Origin: Flavobacterium sp.
GTDB taxonomy: Bacteria > Bacteroidota > Bacteroidia > Flavobacteriales > Flavobacteriaceae
NCBI GenBank assembly: GCA_017984035.1
Contig: JAGOAF010000010.1
Span: 1 to 32,637 of the forward strand
Direction of reading: 5' to 3'
Length of the DNA: 32,637 bases
Under the pieces are notes generated by a model. The model was not told the DNA's origin. It ran no database searches and saw nothing but the letters and a program-made list of their open reading frames with translations. Numbering within the stretch: position 1 is the first letter of the stretch; every line of letters begins with the position of its first letter. Position numbers and translations under genes: made by a program. Below, in pieces: positions 7,930 to 16,735 of the stretch.

Positions 7930-7958
7930 CAAATTTACACTTATTTTTTAATAATCAA
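7930..7958 (-). promoter_or_regulatory. Promoter for the L31 gene
   Basis: On the minus strand TTG (7958-7956) is followed after 18 bases by TAAATTTG (7937-7930), close to the Bacteroidota consensus. Transcription would start near 7926, giving a leader of about 110 bases before the L31 ATG. Confidence 0.6.
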
Positions 7959-8025
7959 ATCTTTGTCTTACTTTTTTTATACAAAGCAAAATCAAGTTTT
8001 TCGCTACAAATAATGTAGGAATTGC

Positions 8026-8033
8026 TATATTTG
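8026..8033 (+). promoter_or_regulatory. Flavobacterial -7 element for the DUF4199-GT2 operon
   Basis: TATATTTG is an exact -7 match 24 bases before the ATG at 8058. This argues against the longer frame from a TTG at 8022, which would start upstream of the transcript. The -33 box is weak. Confidence 0.55.
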
Positions 8034-8057
8034 TGGATTAATTTAATATTCTACATC

Positions 8058-8585
8058 ATGATAAATGAAACTATTAAAAAGAACGGACTAACGTTTGGGG
8101 TATTGTCTGGTATTGTATCTGCACTTATAACATCTACTATCTATGCCATTGATTTAAATCTATTTGTTTCATGGTGGATTGGGGTTGTTAGTATGGTCAT
8201 TTATTTAATCATAAGTGTTGTTTTACTCACTAAAACTAAAAAAGAAATGAATGGCATTTTTGTTTTTAAAGATGCTTTCACAACCTATTTCATATCTGCA
8301 GTAGTTGGAACAGTAATTGGAACTCTGTTTAATATTTTACTTTTCAACGTTATTGATCCTTCATTACAAGATACTTTAAAGGAAATTACAATAAAAAATG
8401 CAGTGGCGATGATGCAAAAATTCAATTCTCCTGCAGCAGCCATCAATGAAATGATTGCAAAAATGCAAGAAAACAATCCTTATTCAGTTGTTGAATTATT
8501 AAAAGGGTCCGTTTTTAGCATAGTTTTCAGTTCCATAATCGGATTAATAATGGCTGCATTTTTTAAAAGTAAGTCCCAAGAATAA
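8058..8585 (+). CDS. DUF4199 domain membrane protein
   Basis: The 175-residue product matches DUF4199, a Bacteroidota inner-membrane family of unknown function. It has four predicted membrane segments: GVLSGIVSALITSTIYAI, WWIGVVSMVIYLIISVVLL, FISAVVGTVIGTLFNILLF, and a C-terminal one ending SIIGLIMAAFF. The amphipathic stretch between helices three and four contains FNSPAAAINEMIAKM. I chose the ATG at 8058 (MINETIKKNG), not the TTG at 8022, because the promoter element lies between them. The GT2 gene begins 6 bases after its stop, so the two form an operon and probably share a membrane process. Confidence 0.88.
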   Translation: MINETIKKNGLTFGVLSGIVSALITSTIYAIDLNLFVSWWIGVVSMVIYLIISVVLLTKTKKEMNGIFVFKDAFTTYFISAVVGTVIGTLFNILLFNVIDPSLQDTLKEITIKNAVAMMQKFNSPAAAINEMIAKMQENNPYSVVELLKGSVFSIVFSSIIGLIMAAFFKSKSQE

Positions 8586-8591
8586 CACTAC

Positions 8592-9545
8592 ATGAATCTA
8601 TCTATACTTATCCCGCTTCTGAACGAAGAGGAATCATTGAACGAATTGTACACTTGGATTGTCGAAGTGATGCAAACCAATAACTACAGCTACGAAATTA
8701 TCTTTCTTGACGATGGCAGTTCAGATAATTCCTGGCATTTGATTGAGCAATTTGCTCAAGTAAATGAAAACGTAAAAGGTATTCGTTTTATGAAAAACTA
8801 TGGCAAGTCACAAGCTTTACATGCAGGTTTTGCCAAAGCAAAAGGGGATGTTATTATTACTATGGATGCTGACTTACAAGATAGTCCAGAAGAAATCCCT
8901 GGATTGTATGACATGATTACCAATGGAAACTATGACTTAGTATCAGGATGGAAAAAGAAAAGATACGATTCCGTAGTTGCTAAAAATTTGCCTTCAAAAT
9001 TATTCAATTGGGCTGCACGAAAAACATCGGGGGTTTACCTAAATGATTTCAATTGTGGTTTAAAGGCATACAAAAACGTGGTGGTGAAGAACGTAGAAGT
9101 TTCGGGAGAAATGCACCGTTACATTCCCGTTTTAGCTAAAAATGCTGGTTTTAACAAAATTGGCGAAAAAGTAGTACAACACCAAGCCAGAAAATACGGC
9201 GAATCTAAATTTGGCATGAGCCGATTCATTAACGGATTTTTAGATTTAATTACCATTTGGTTTTTATCCCGTTATGGAAAACGCCCGATGCACTTTTTTG
9301 GAGCAGTAGGCGTATTGATGTTTATCATAGGTTTTTTATCGACAGGATTAATCATTGGTGTCAAACTATTCCGTTTGTACTCTGGTTATGACACTATATT
9401 GGTAACAAATAATCCACTATTTTACATAGCACTAACCTCAATGATTATTGGTTCGCAATTATTCCTAGCTGGGTTTTTAGGCGAAATAATCCTTCGTACC
9501 AAAAACAATGAAGAACGGTATAAAATTGCTAATGAACTGAATTAA
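8592..9545 (+). CDS. GT2 family glycosyltransferase with C-terminal membrane helices
   Basis: The 317-residue enzyme belongs to the DPM1/GtrB/ArnC-like branch of GT2, which moves a sugar from a nucleotide donor to a polyprenyl phosphate at the inner membrane. The GT-A domain (about 1-230) shows LIPLLNEEESL, the DDGSSD loop at 40-45, and the metal-binding DAD at 92-94 inside MDADLQDSP. ARKYGESKFG near 205 is also typical of this branch. Two transmembrane segments follow (about 235-257 and 275-300). Donor and acceptor cannot be read from the sequence. It is the second gene of the DUF4199 operon; the decayed ORF6N gene lies downstream. Confidence 0.92.
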   Translation: MNLSILIPLLNEEESLNELYTWIVEVMQTNNYSYEIIFLDDGSSDNSWHLIEQFAQVNENVKGIRFMKNYGKSQALHAGFAKAKGDVIITMDADLQDSPEEIPGLYDMITNGNYDLVSGWKKKRYDSVVAKNLPSKLFNWAARKTSGVYLNDFNCGLKAYKNVVVKNVEVSGEMHRYIPVLAKNAGFNKIGEKVVQHQARKYGESKFGMSRFINGFLDLITIWFLSRYGKRPMHFFGAVGVLMFIIGFLSTGLIIGVKLFRLYSGYDTILVTNNPLFYIALTSMIIGSQLFLAGFLGEIILRTKNNEERYKIANELN

Positions 9546-9562
9546 AAACTAATTTGTATTGA

Positions 9563-9989
9563 ATGCCCAACTCCCAAATCATTACCCAAAAAATTATCGA
9601 AATCAGAAGTCATAAAGTACTACACGATTTTAATGTAGCCGAATTGTACAATACGTAAACAAGAATAGTAAAACAAGCTGTTCGAAGAAATCTCAATAGA
9701 TTTCCTTCGATTTTACAGAACAAGGTATTGCTAAGCTCTCCAGTGTTCTAAATAACGAAAGAGCTATTGAAATTAAAATTATCATCATGCGAAGTTTTGT
9801 TTCGCTTCTAAAGTTTGCACTAACATATGAAGAACTGACAAAAAGAGTGACGAAAATTGAGCAACAGTTTGCAACACCTGTTTGCCTTAAGGCTCAGGTC
9901 CTGATATATACAAAGTATTAAATCATTTGATGGATGCTAAACAACATCAAATACAACAAGAACGAATAAAGATTGGTTATACCAAATAA
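9563..9989 (+). pseudogene. ORF6N domain protein, decayed
   Basis: Three frames together spell an ORF6N-family protein. Frame one from the ATG at 9563 reads ITQKIIEIRSHKVLHDFNVAELYNT, hits TAA at 9656-9658, then continues as TRIVKQAVRRNLNRFP to about 9706. The sequence jumps frame there and reads FTEQGIAKLSSVLNNERAIEIKI and MRSFVSLL, then a KIEQQF coiled stretch. A third frame from about 9912 reads KVLNHLMDAKQHQIQQERIKIGYTK and ends at 9987-9989. The middle of the domain (the FMFQLT part) is missing. Intact ORF6N proteins are KilA-N-like, found in phages and mobile elements and scattered in Bacteroidota genomes. This fills the gap between two housekeeping genes. Confidence 0.85.
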
Positions 9990-9995
9990 GTAAAA

Positions 9996-11726
9996 ATGGA
10001 AATCAAACAAACTATTTTAGACAAAGTAAACGAATGGCTTTCGCCTAATTTTGACTCAGCAACTCAAAATACAATTCGAGAGATGATGACTTCGGCTCCC
10101 AAAGAGTTAGAAGAAAGTTTTTATAAAAATTTAGAATTTGGAACAGGCGGAATGCGCGGTGTTATGGGAGTTGGGACTAATCGTATTAACAAATATACTT
10201 TAGGAAAAAACACGCAGGGATTGTCTAACTATTTGAAAAAAGTATTTCCGGGCGAAAACCTTCGCGTTGCTATTGCTTATGACTGCCGCCATAATAGCGA
10301 TACGTTAGCTAAAATAGTTGCTGATGTATTTTCTGCCAATGGAATTCAAGTGTTCTTGTTTTCAGAATTGCGCACTACTCCCGAATTATCATTTGCAGTA
10401 AAACACTTGAACTGTCACGCAGGAATTGTATTAACAGCTTCTCATAATCCACCTGAATATAACGGGTATAAAGTATATTGGCAAGATGGAGGACAATTAG
10501 TGCCACCTCAAGACGGCGAGATCATTCAGCAGATTGAAGCCTTACACTATGACGAAATTAAATTTGAAGCCAATGAGAGTTTGATTCAATATATTGACGA
10601 AGAAGTGGATGCTGCTTTTCATCAATCTACTATTGACAATGCTAGTTTTAAAACTACTCCAACCGCAGCAAAAGAAAACCTAAAAATTGTATACACTTCA
10701 CTTCACGGTACATCGATTAAATCGATTCCAACCGTTTTAGCACAAGCTGGATACAACCAAGTACATATAGTCAAAGAACAAGCAGAACCTAATGGCGATT
10801 TCCCAACCGTAAAATCACCCAACCCGGAAGAACCTGAAGCATTGGCAATGGCGATGGAATTAGCAGAACAAATAAATGCGGATATCGTTATTGGAACTGA
10901 CCCCGATTCAGATCGATTAGGTGTAGCTGTCAGAGATAACGATGGCAAAATGATATTATTGAATGGTAATCAGACAATGATTATCATGACAGCATTTTTA
11001 CTAGAGCAATGGAAACGTGCTGATAAAATTACAGGTACTGAGTTTATAGGATCTACTATTGTTTCTACTCCTATGATGCTTGAATTAGCATCAGCTTATA
11101 GCATTGAATGTAAAGTAGGCTTGACTGGTTTCAAATGGATTGCTAAGATGATTAAAGATTTTCCTGACCAAAAATTCATTGGTGGTGGAGAAGAAAGTTT
11201 TGGATACATGGTAGGCGACGCAGTACGTGACAAAGATGCAGTAGGCGCTTCGCTTTTGGTATCTGAAATTGCCGCTTTGGCAAAAGCCTCTGGAAGTTCA
11301 TTGTACCAAGAGTTATTGAATTTATATGTTGATTTTGGATGCTACAAAGAACATTTGATTTCGTTGACCAAAAAAGGAATTGACGGTCTGGCCGAAATCA
11401 ACCAAATGATGATTGACTTGCGTGAAAACCCGGTGGAAGAAATCAATGGACAACGTGTTGTATGCATCGATGATTATCAAAATTCGACTTCATTGAACCG
11501 AATCACCAACGAAATTGAGCCAATAGCTATTCCAAAATCAAATGTGTTAATCTACTATCTAGAAGACGGATCTAAAATTTGTGCACGCCCTAGCGGAACT
11601 GAACCAAAAATAAAATTTTATTTTAGTGTAAATACAACTTTGGACAAAGTCGAAAATTTTAAAGCAGTAGAGGCCGAATTAGATCAAAAAATTAAAAATA
11701 TAATCGCAGCAATGCAATTGAATTAA
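9996..11726 (+). CDS. Phospho-sugar mutase (phosphoglucomutase/phosphomannomutase)
   Basis: This 576-residue alpha-D-phosphohexomutase interconverts hexose 6- and 1-phosphates, feeding sugar nucleotide supply. All four family motifs are present: the phosphoserine loop TASHNPPEYNG (Ser149), the metal loop DPDSD (Asp302, 304, 306), the sugar-binding GEESFGY, and the phosphate-binding RPSGTEPK near 531-538. Length fits the longer PGM2/phosphopentomutase-like subgroup of bacterial mutases, so phosphoribose is a possible substrate as well. It overlaps the next gene (ABC exporter) by one base (TAATG), implying translational coupling. It begins 6 bases after the ORF6N relic and may use a promoter inside or before it. 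Confidence 0.93.
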   Translation: MEIKQTILDKVNEWLSPNFDSATQNTIREMMTSAPKELEESFYKNLEFGTGGMRGVMGVGTNRINKYTLGKNTQGLSNYLKKVFPGENLRVAIAYDCRHNSDTLAKIVADVFSANGIQVFLFSELRTTPELSFAVKHLNCHAGIVLTASHNPPEYNGYKVYWQDGGQLVPPQDGEIIQQIEALHYDEIKFEANESLIQYIDEEVDAAFHQSTIDNASFKTTPTAAKENLKIVYTSLHGTSIKSIPTVLAQAGYNQVHIVKEQAEPNGDFPTVKSPNPEEPEALAMAMELAEQINADIVIGTDPDSDRLGVAVRDNDGKMILLNGNQTMIIMTAFLLEQWKRADKITGTEFIGSTIVSTPMMLELASAYSIECKVGLTGFKWIAKMIKDFPDQKFIGGGEESFGYMVGDAVRDKDAVGASLLVSEIAALAKASGSSLYQELLNLYVDFGCYKEHLISLTKKGIDGLAEINQMMIDLRENPVEEINGQRVVCIDDYQNSTSLNRITNEIEPIAIPKSNVLIYYLEDGSKICARPSGTEPKIKFYFSVNTTLDKVENFKAVEAELDQKIKNIIAAMQLN

Positions 11727-13555
11727 TGGAAAAAAACTTAATTAAATTACTACCTTATACCAAACCCTATAAGACTAACATTATATTGAATATTGTTTAT
11801 AATGTGTTATATGCATTATTCAGTACACTTTCAATGATTACCCTATTCCCACTTTTAGAAGTATTATTTAAAAAAAGTGAGGCTGTAATCAAAGCTCCTG
11901 TGTTTACCGGAATTGAAAACATAGGGAAATATGGTAAAGAATGGCTTTTCTATAACATATCCCATTTAAATGAAACCCATGGCCCACAGTCGGCATTACT
12001 ACTGGCAGTGGTGTTAGTAATTATCACATTTTTATTCAAGAATTTATTTAATTTTCTGGCATCTTATCATATCACACATCTTAAAAATGGCGTGTTACGT
12101 GATTTACGAAAAACAATGTATGACAAGATTATAGAATTACCCATACCTTATTATTCTGAAAAAAGAAAAGGAGATATGATGGCGCGAATGTTGGGTGATG
12201 TGAATGAAGTTCAAAATTCATTTTTCTCCATCCTTGAACTAATTGTTAAGGAGCCTCTAACCATACTTTTTACAATAATTGCCATGCTAAACATTAGTGT
12301 TAACCTAACCCTGTTTGTTTTTCTATTCATCCCCATATCTGGATTTGTGATTTCAAAGGTGGGCAAAAGTTTAAAGGCAAAATCAACAAGAGCTCAAGAA
12401 GAGAGTGGCTATTTTATTTCTTTGGTTGAAGAAAGTTTATCCGGCCTTAAAGTAATTAAAAGCTACAATGCCGAAGGGTTATTCAAAACGATGTTTGGCG
12501 ATTCAATCAATAGACTTTTTACCATTGCAAATGTAATTGGTAACAAAAATAATTTGGCGTCACCATTAAGTGAATTTATGGGTATTGTAACTATTGCTAC
12601 TTTGCTTTGGTATGGTGGGAATCTGGTTTTAGTAGACAAAACACTAGACGGATCACTTTTTTTAGTATACATGTTGTTAGCTTACAATATTTTAACTCCA
12701 GCAAAAAACATTTCTAAAGCATCCTATGCAGTAAAGAATGGATTAGCTGCTGCAGAACGTGTTTTTGAAGTATTAGAAATTGAAAACACAATACCTAATG
12801 ATCCAAATGCCATAACTAAAAACACATTTGATTCCAATATTACAATTTCAAATATCAACTTTAAATATAAAGATGATAATGTATTGAAAGATTTTTCACT
12901 GGAAGTCATTAAAGGTCAAACAGTGGCATTAGTAGGTCAATCAGGTAGTGGTAAAAGTACAATAGCAAATTTATTGACACGATTCTATGATGTGAATGAA
13001 GGGACCATACAAATTGATGGTACCGACATTAAAAAATTAGACATACATTGCTTGCGAGGCTTAATAGGTTTAGTTACTCAAGATAGTATTTTATTCAATG
13101 ATACTATTAAAGCCAATATCGCTTTAGGTAAAGAAAATGCTACCGATGAAGAAATTATTGAGGCACTCAAAATTGCTAACGCCTACGAATTTGTAAATGA
13201 GTTACCCAACGGTATTCATACCAATATTGGCGACAGCGGTAATAAATTATCTGGTGGTCAAAAACAACGTCTTTCTATTGCGCGTGCTGTGTTAAAAAAC
13301 CCACCCATTATGATATTGGATGAAGCTACCTCAGCATTAGATACTGAAAGCGAAAAGTTCGTACAAATCGCTTTAGAGAACATGATGCAAAATAGAACAT
13401 CAATCGTTATTGCTCACCGTTTATCTACAATCCAAAAGGCCAATAAAATTGTAGTGATGCAAAAAGGTCGAATTGTAGAACAAGGCACCCATGAAGAATT
13501 AATTGCTTTGAATGGGACTTATAATAAGCTAGTAAGCATGCAATCATTAGAATAA
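11726..13555 (+). CDS. ABC exporter, MsbA-like (fused permease and ATPase)
   Basis: The 609-residue protein is a half-size exporter. A six-helix transmembrane domain (about 1-330) is followed by one nucleotide-binding domain (about 365-605) with Walker A GQSGSGKST, Q-loop LVTQDS, signature LSGGQKQR, Walker B IMILDEATSALD and H-loop IVIAHRLST. It would act as a homodimer in the inner membrane. The overall form is closest to MsbA-like lipid A or lipid-linked glycan flippases, but drug exporters look much the same, so the substrate is inferred from neighbouring sugar genes only. It overlaps the mutase gene by one base and is followed after 2 bases by the DUF2971 gene. Confidence 0.92.
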   Translation: MEKNLIKLLPYTKPYKTNIILNIVYNVLYALFSTLSMITLFPLLEVLFKKSEAVIKAPVFTGIENIGKYGKEWLFYNISHLNETHGPQSALLLAVVLVIITFLFKNLFNFLASYHITHLKNGVLRDLRKTMYDKIIELPIPYYSEKRKGDMMARMLGDVNEVQNSFFSILELIVKEPLTILFTIIAMLNISVNLTLFVFLFIPISGFVISKVGKSLKAKSTRAQEESGYFISLVEESLSGLKVIKSYNAEGLFKTMFGDSINRLFTIANVIGNKNNLASPLSEFMGIVTIATLLWYGGNLVLVDKTLDGSLFLVYMLLAYNILTPAKNISKASYAVKNGLAAAERVFEVLEIENTIPNDPNAITKNTFDSNITISNINFKYKDDNVLKDFSLEVIKGQTVALVGQSGSGKSTIANLLTRFYDVNEGTIQIDGTDIKKLDIHCLRGLIGLVTQDSILFNDTIKANIALGKENATDEEIIEALKIANAYEFVNELPNGIHTNIGDSGNKLSGGQKQRLSIARAVLKNPPIMILDEATSALDTESEKFVQIALENMMQNRTSIVIAHRLSTIQKANKIVVMQKGRIVEQGTHEELIALNGTYNKLVSMQSLE

Positions 13556-13557
13556 TT

Positions 13558-14259
13558 ATGTATTTAACAAGTCCAAATATTAAACTCCCAGAAGATCCAA
13601 ATACTATAGTTTGGAAATACTTGGATTTATCTAAATTTTTGGATTTGCTTTTATCGCAAAAATTATTCATGTCGCGTTCTGATAAATTTGAAGATCAATA
13701 CGAAGGCACTTTTAGCGAACCTACATTTGAAGAGATTAAAAAGTTAGCCATTAATAATCCTGAATTTTTAAATTACTACAAAACCCATCGCGAAAAAGTA
13801 GCTATTAGCAGTTGGCATATTAACGAATACGAATCGTTTGCCATGTGGCAAATTTTTACTCAAAATAGTGAAGGTTTGGCTATTCAATCTACAATCGGGC
13901 GATTGCAAAAAGCATTGGTACCCGAAAAAAACCTTAAGCAATACATTGGACAAGTCAATTATATTGATTACAAAAAAGAATACATTCCCTTTGATGATTT
14001 ATTTTTCCCCTTTTTGTTCAAGCGAAAAAGTTTTCAATACGAACGTGAAGTCCGTATTATATCTGACACTTCAGATACTGACATCACTATCAACGATGGA
14101 ATTAAAATCAATGTAGACATCAACCAATTGATAGATAAAATCTACATTCACCCTAAATCAGAAAACTGGTATAAAAATTTAGTGATCGAATTGGTATCTA
14201 AATTGGATTTTGATATTAGAATTGAAAAATCGGATTTAGAAAGTGACATCTTGATTTAA
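13558..14259 (+). CDS. DUF2971 domain protein
   Basis: The 233-residue soluble protein matches DUF2971. Typical marks are an N-terminal WKYLDLSKFLDLLLSQKLFMSR followed by DKFEDQYEG (42-50), then ISSWH (83-87), SFAMWQIFT (93-101) with GLAIQST (106-112), and FQYEREVRII (159-168). The family has no established biochemical function; members are common near mobile and defence genes, but also occur singly, as here. It follows the ABC exporter stop by only 2 bases and is therefore probably in the same operon. Its stop lies one base from the converging stop of the TonB-receptor gene. Confidence 0.85.
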   Translation: MYLTSPNIKLPEDPNTIVWKYLDLSKFLDLLLSQKLFMSRSDKFEDQYEGTFSEPTFEEIKKLAINNPEFLNYYKTHREKVAISSWHINEYESFAMWQIFTQNSEGLAIQSTIGRLQKALVPEKNLKQYIGQVNYIDYKKEYIPFDDLFFPFLFKRKSFQYEREVRIISDTSDTDITINDGIKINVDINQLIDKIYIHPKSENWYKNLVIELVSKLDFDIRIEKSDLESDILI

Positions 14260-14260
14260 A

Positions 14261-16729
14261 TTATAACTTCGCTGTCAGTTTAATATTAAATACACGCGTA
14301 GTCATGTAATTGGGAATAGCGTATTGATTTTTGGAATACACATCGCGAACCCAAGTATTGGTAATGGCATTTTGATTGTTAAACAGATTAAAAATCTCTA
14401 CTCCAATTGTAGCTTCTTTAAAGTTTCCAAACCAATTATTTTTAATTGAATTTATCTTATTTTCTAGGATTACTTTAGAAAAACCAACATCTGCACGACG
14501 GTAATCACGCAATCTATTTTGGTAAATATACGGATCCGCATAGGAAGGTGAACCTCCGGGTAACCCTGTATTATATACTAAATTTAAATATACTTTCATA
14601 CTAGGAATAGCAGGCATATAGTCTTGGAACAGCAATCCAAATTTCAATAACTGATCGGTTGGTCGAGCAATATAACCTCTGTTTTCACTATTTTCTTCCG
14701 TTTTTAAATACCCAAAACTGAACCATGATTCGGTTCCTGGTACAAATTCTCCATTAAGTCGAAGATCTAATCCTTGCGCATAGGCTTTCGCCAAATTGGT
14801 AGCTGCATACCGAATTCGGACATTATCAATTGTATAGGTATTAACATCCGACATGGATTTGTAATACAGTTCAGAAACCAATTTAAACGGGCGATTCCAC
14901 ATTTTAAAATTATAATCATTGGCCAAAACCAAATGAACAGACTGTTGTGCTTTTACGTTCGGTTGAACCATTCCACTAGCATCACGCAATTCTCTATAAA
15001 AGGGAGGTTGGTAATATACTCCTCCTGAAATTCGAAACACCATATCTTTTTCCCAATCGGGTTGGATGGAAATTTGCGCGCGTGGACTCCAAACTAGTTG
15101 CGATTTTCCATTTTCGTCAGTACCTAAAACTTCCCAATTATGAAAACGCAATCCAGCATTGTACCAAATGGAAGTAGATCCAACAGTACTTTTAGAATTC
15201 CACTGAGCAAAACCTGAAATTCTATTGATCGTAGTAAAATTAGTAGCTCGCACATTTTGATACGGAACTAATGGTCCAGTATATAGTGCATACGGTTCGT
15301 TTTTTTGAGGCAAAACTACAGGAGGCGGAATAGAAAATCCAGCCGAATCAATTACTTCCCATTCCACTACTCGATCTCGAATGGATTCACGAGTATATTT
15401 AATTCCCCAATCCAATTGGTGTTTCTTCCAATCGTGAAAGCCTTTTAATTCTATATTAGCAATTAAAGCATCGATACTATTTCGAGCGTGATTCAGTTGC
15501 GAACCGACACCACGAGAATACGATACTTTACCATAGGTTTCAGAAGCAACATTCGCATCGACTTCTCCTAGACGGTATTGTGCCAAAATATCAAAATATT
15601 CTTGCTCCGTAGTATGGTACAAGGAACCAATAAATTTTAACACACTTGTAGCGTTGGGTCTAAAAGTGGATTTTATAGCCCCAAAATAGGTCGCATATTG
15701 ATCTTTCTCTTGCCCTTCATAATAGACAACAAGTGCCATAGGTTGATCTAGGGTTCCAAAATTAGTTTGGCGCGTCAACGGCTGGTATTGGTAGTTGTTT
15801 TTCGAAATATTTCCTAAAAAGCTCCACTGCCATTTGGCAGAAGCTTGATAATTAATATTGGTTTGAATATCTGCAAATGTAGGTGTGTAATTGGTTTGTG
15901 TTTCTTGACTTTTAACCAAAAGACTATTATTTCGGTAACGAACACCAGAAACTCCAGACCATTTTTTATTTTTAGAAACTAAATCAAATGCTACACTTCC
16001 TCCTAATAAATTCACATCAAAATTGGCTCCAAATGCAGTAGGTTTCCGATAAGTGATATCCAACACTGACGACAATTTATCACCATATTTGGCTTGAAAT
16101 CCTCCTGCGGCAAAATCAATATTTTGAACCAAATCAGTGTTCGTAAAACTCAATCCTTCTTGCTGTCCTGACCGAATTAAAAAAGGTCGATAGACCTCAA
16201 TTTCATTAACATACACTAAATTCTCATCATAATTTCCGCCGCGAACAGCATATTGTGTACTCAATTCATTATTAGAATTAACACCTGCTAAAGTTTTTAA
16301 AATATTCTCAACACCTGCATTAGCGCCTGGAATTTTCCGTAAGACCTCAGGAGTTATCGATGTAATTCCTTGTATTCGTTTACTATTTTTAGCTGTGACT
16401 ATTACTTCGCTCATTTGTTCTTGACGCGAATTCAAAATGGGATTGAATTCAAGACTTTCATTGGGTTTCAAAAACAAAAAAATAGAAGTAGATTTAAACG
16501 AAATGTGTTTAAATACCACATTGACTTTTTTATTCGAAGGAATTGATAATTCATAAAAACCATTGGCATTGGACTGTGAAACGAATACACCATTTGAAAC
16601 CGAAACATTAGACACCGCTTGGTTATTTTCATCCAAAATAATCCCTCTCAACTTGGCATTTTGTGCCAATGCTGAAAATCCTATTCCTAAAAATAGCAGA
16701 TTTAGAATACCTTTTTGGATGCTTTTCAA
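14261..16729 (-). CDS. TonB-dependent outer-membrane receptor
   Basis: This is an 822-residue outer-membrane active transporter powered by TonB-ExbBD. It has a signal peptide (about 1-22, ending ALAQ), a CarboxypepD_reg-like domain (about 25-100, with GIILDENNQAVSNVSVS), a TonB-box-like stretch SEVIVTA near 107, a plug domain (about 115-235, with YAVRGGNYDENLVYVNEIEVYRP) and a long beta barrel to the C-terminus. The ligand is unknown; there is no SusD partner, so it is not a standard SusCD pair. It follows the M23 peptidase gene by 6 bases on the same strand, suggesting one operon. Confidence 0.93.
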   Translation of the reverse strand: MKSIQKGILNLLFLGIGFSALAQNAKLRGIILDENNQAVSNVSVSNGVFVSQSNANGFYELSIPSNKKVNVVFKHISFKSTSIFLFLKPNESLEFNPILNSRQEQMSEVIVTAKNSKRIQGITSITPEVLRKIPGANAGVENILKTLAGVNSNNELSTQYAVRGGNYDENLVYVNEIEVYRPFLIRSGQQEGLSFTNTDLVQNIDFAAGGFQAKYGDKLSSVLDITYRKPTAFGANFDVNLLGGSVAFDLVSKNKKWSGVSGVRYRNNSLLVKSQETQTNYTPTFADIQTNINYQASAKWQWSFLGNISKNNYQYQPLTRQTNFGTLDQPMALVVYYEGQEKDQYATYFGAIKSTFRPNATSVLKFIGSLYHTTEQEYFDILAQYRLGEVDANVASETYGKVSYSRGVGSQLNHARNSIDALIANIELKGFHDWKKHQLDWGIKYTRESIRDRVVEWEVIDSAGFSIPPPVVLPQKNEPYALYTGPLVPYQNVRATNFTTINRISGFAQWNSKSTVGSTSIWYNAGLRFHNWEVLGTDENGKSQLVWSPRAQISIQPDWEKDMVFRISGGVYYQPPFYRELRDASGMVQPNVKAQQSVHLVLANDYNFKMWNRPFKLVSELYYKSMSDVNTYTIDNVRIRYAATNLAKAYAQGLDLRLNGEFVPGTESWFSFGYLKTEENSENRGYIARPTDQLLKFGLLFQDYMPAIPSMKVYLNLVYNTGLPGGSPSYADPYIYQNRLRDYRRADVGFSKVILENKINSIKNNWFGNFKEATIGVEIFNLFNNQNAITNTWVRDVYSKNQYAIPNYMTTRVFNIKLTAKL

Positions 16730-16735
16730 ACGATA

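Noticed and set aside
8022..8057. TTG-initiated extension of the DUF4199 protein
   Set aside because: The -7 element TATATTTG lies at 8026-8033, inside the extension, so the transcript would start after the TTG.
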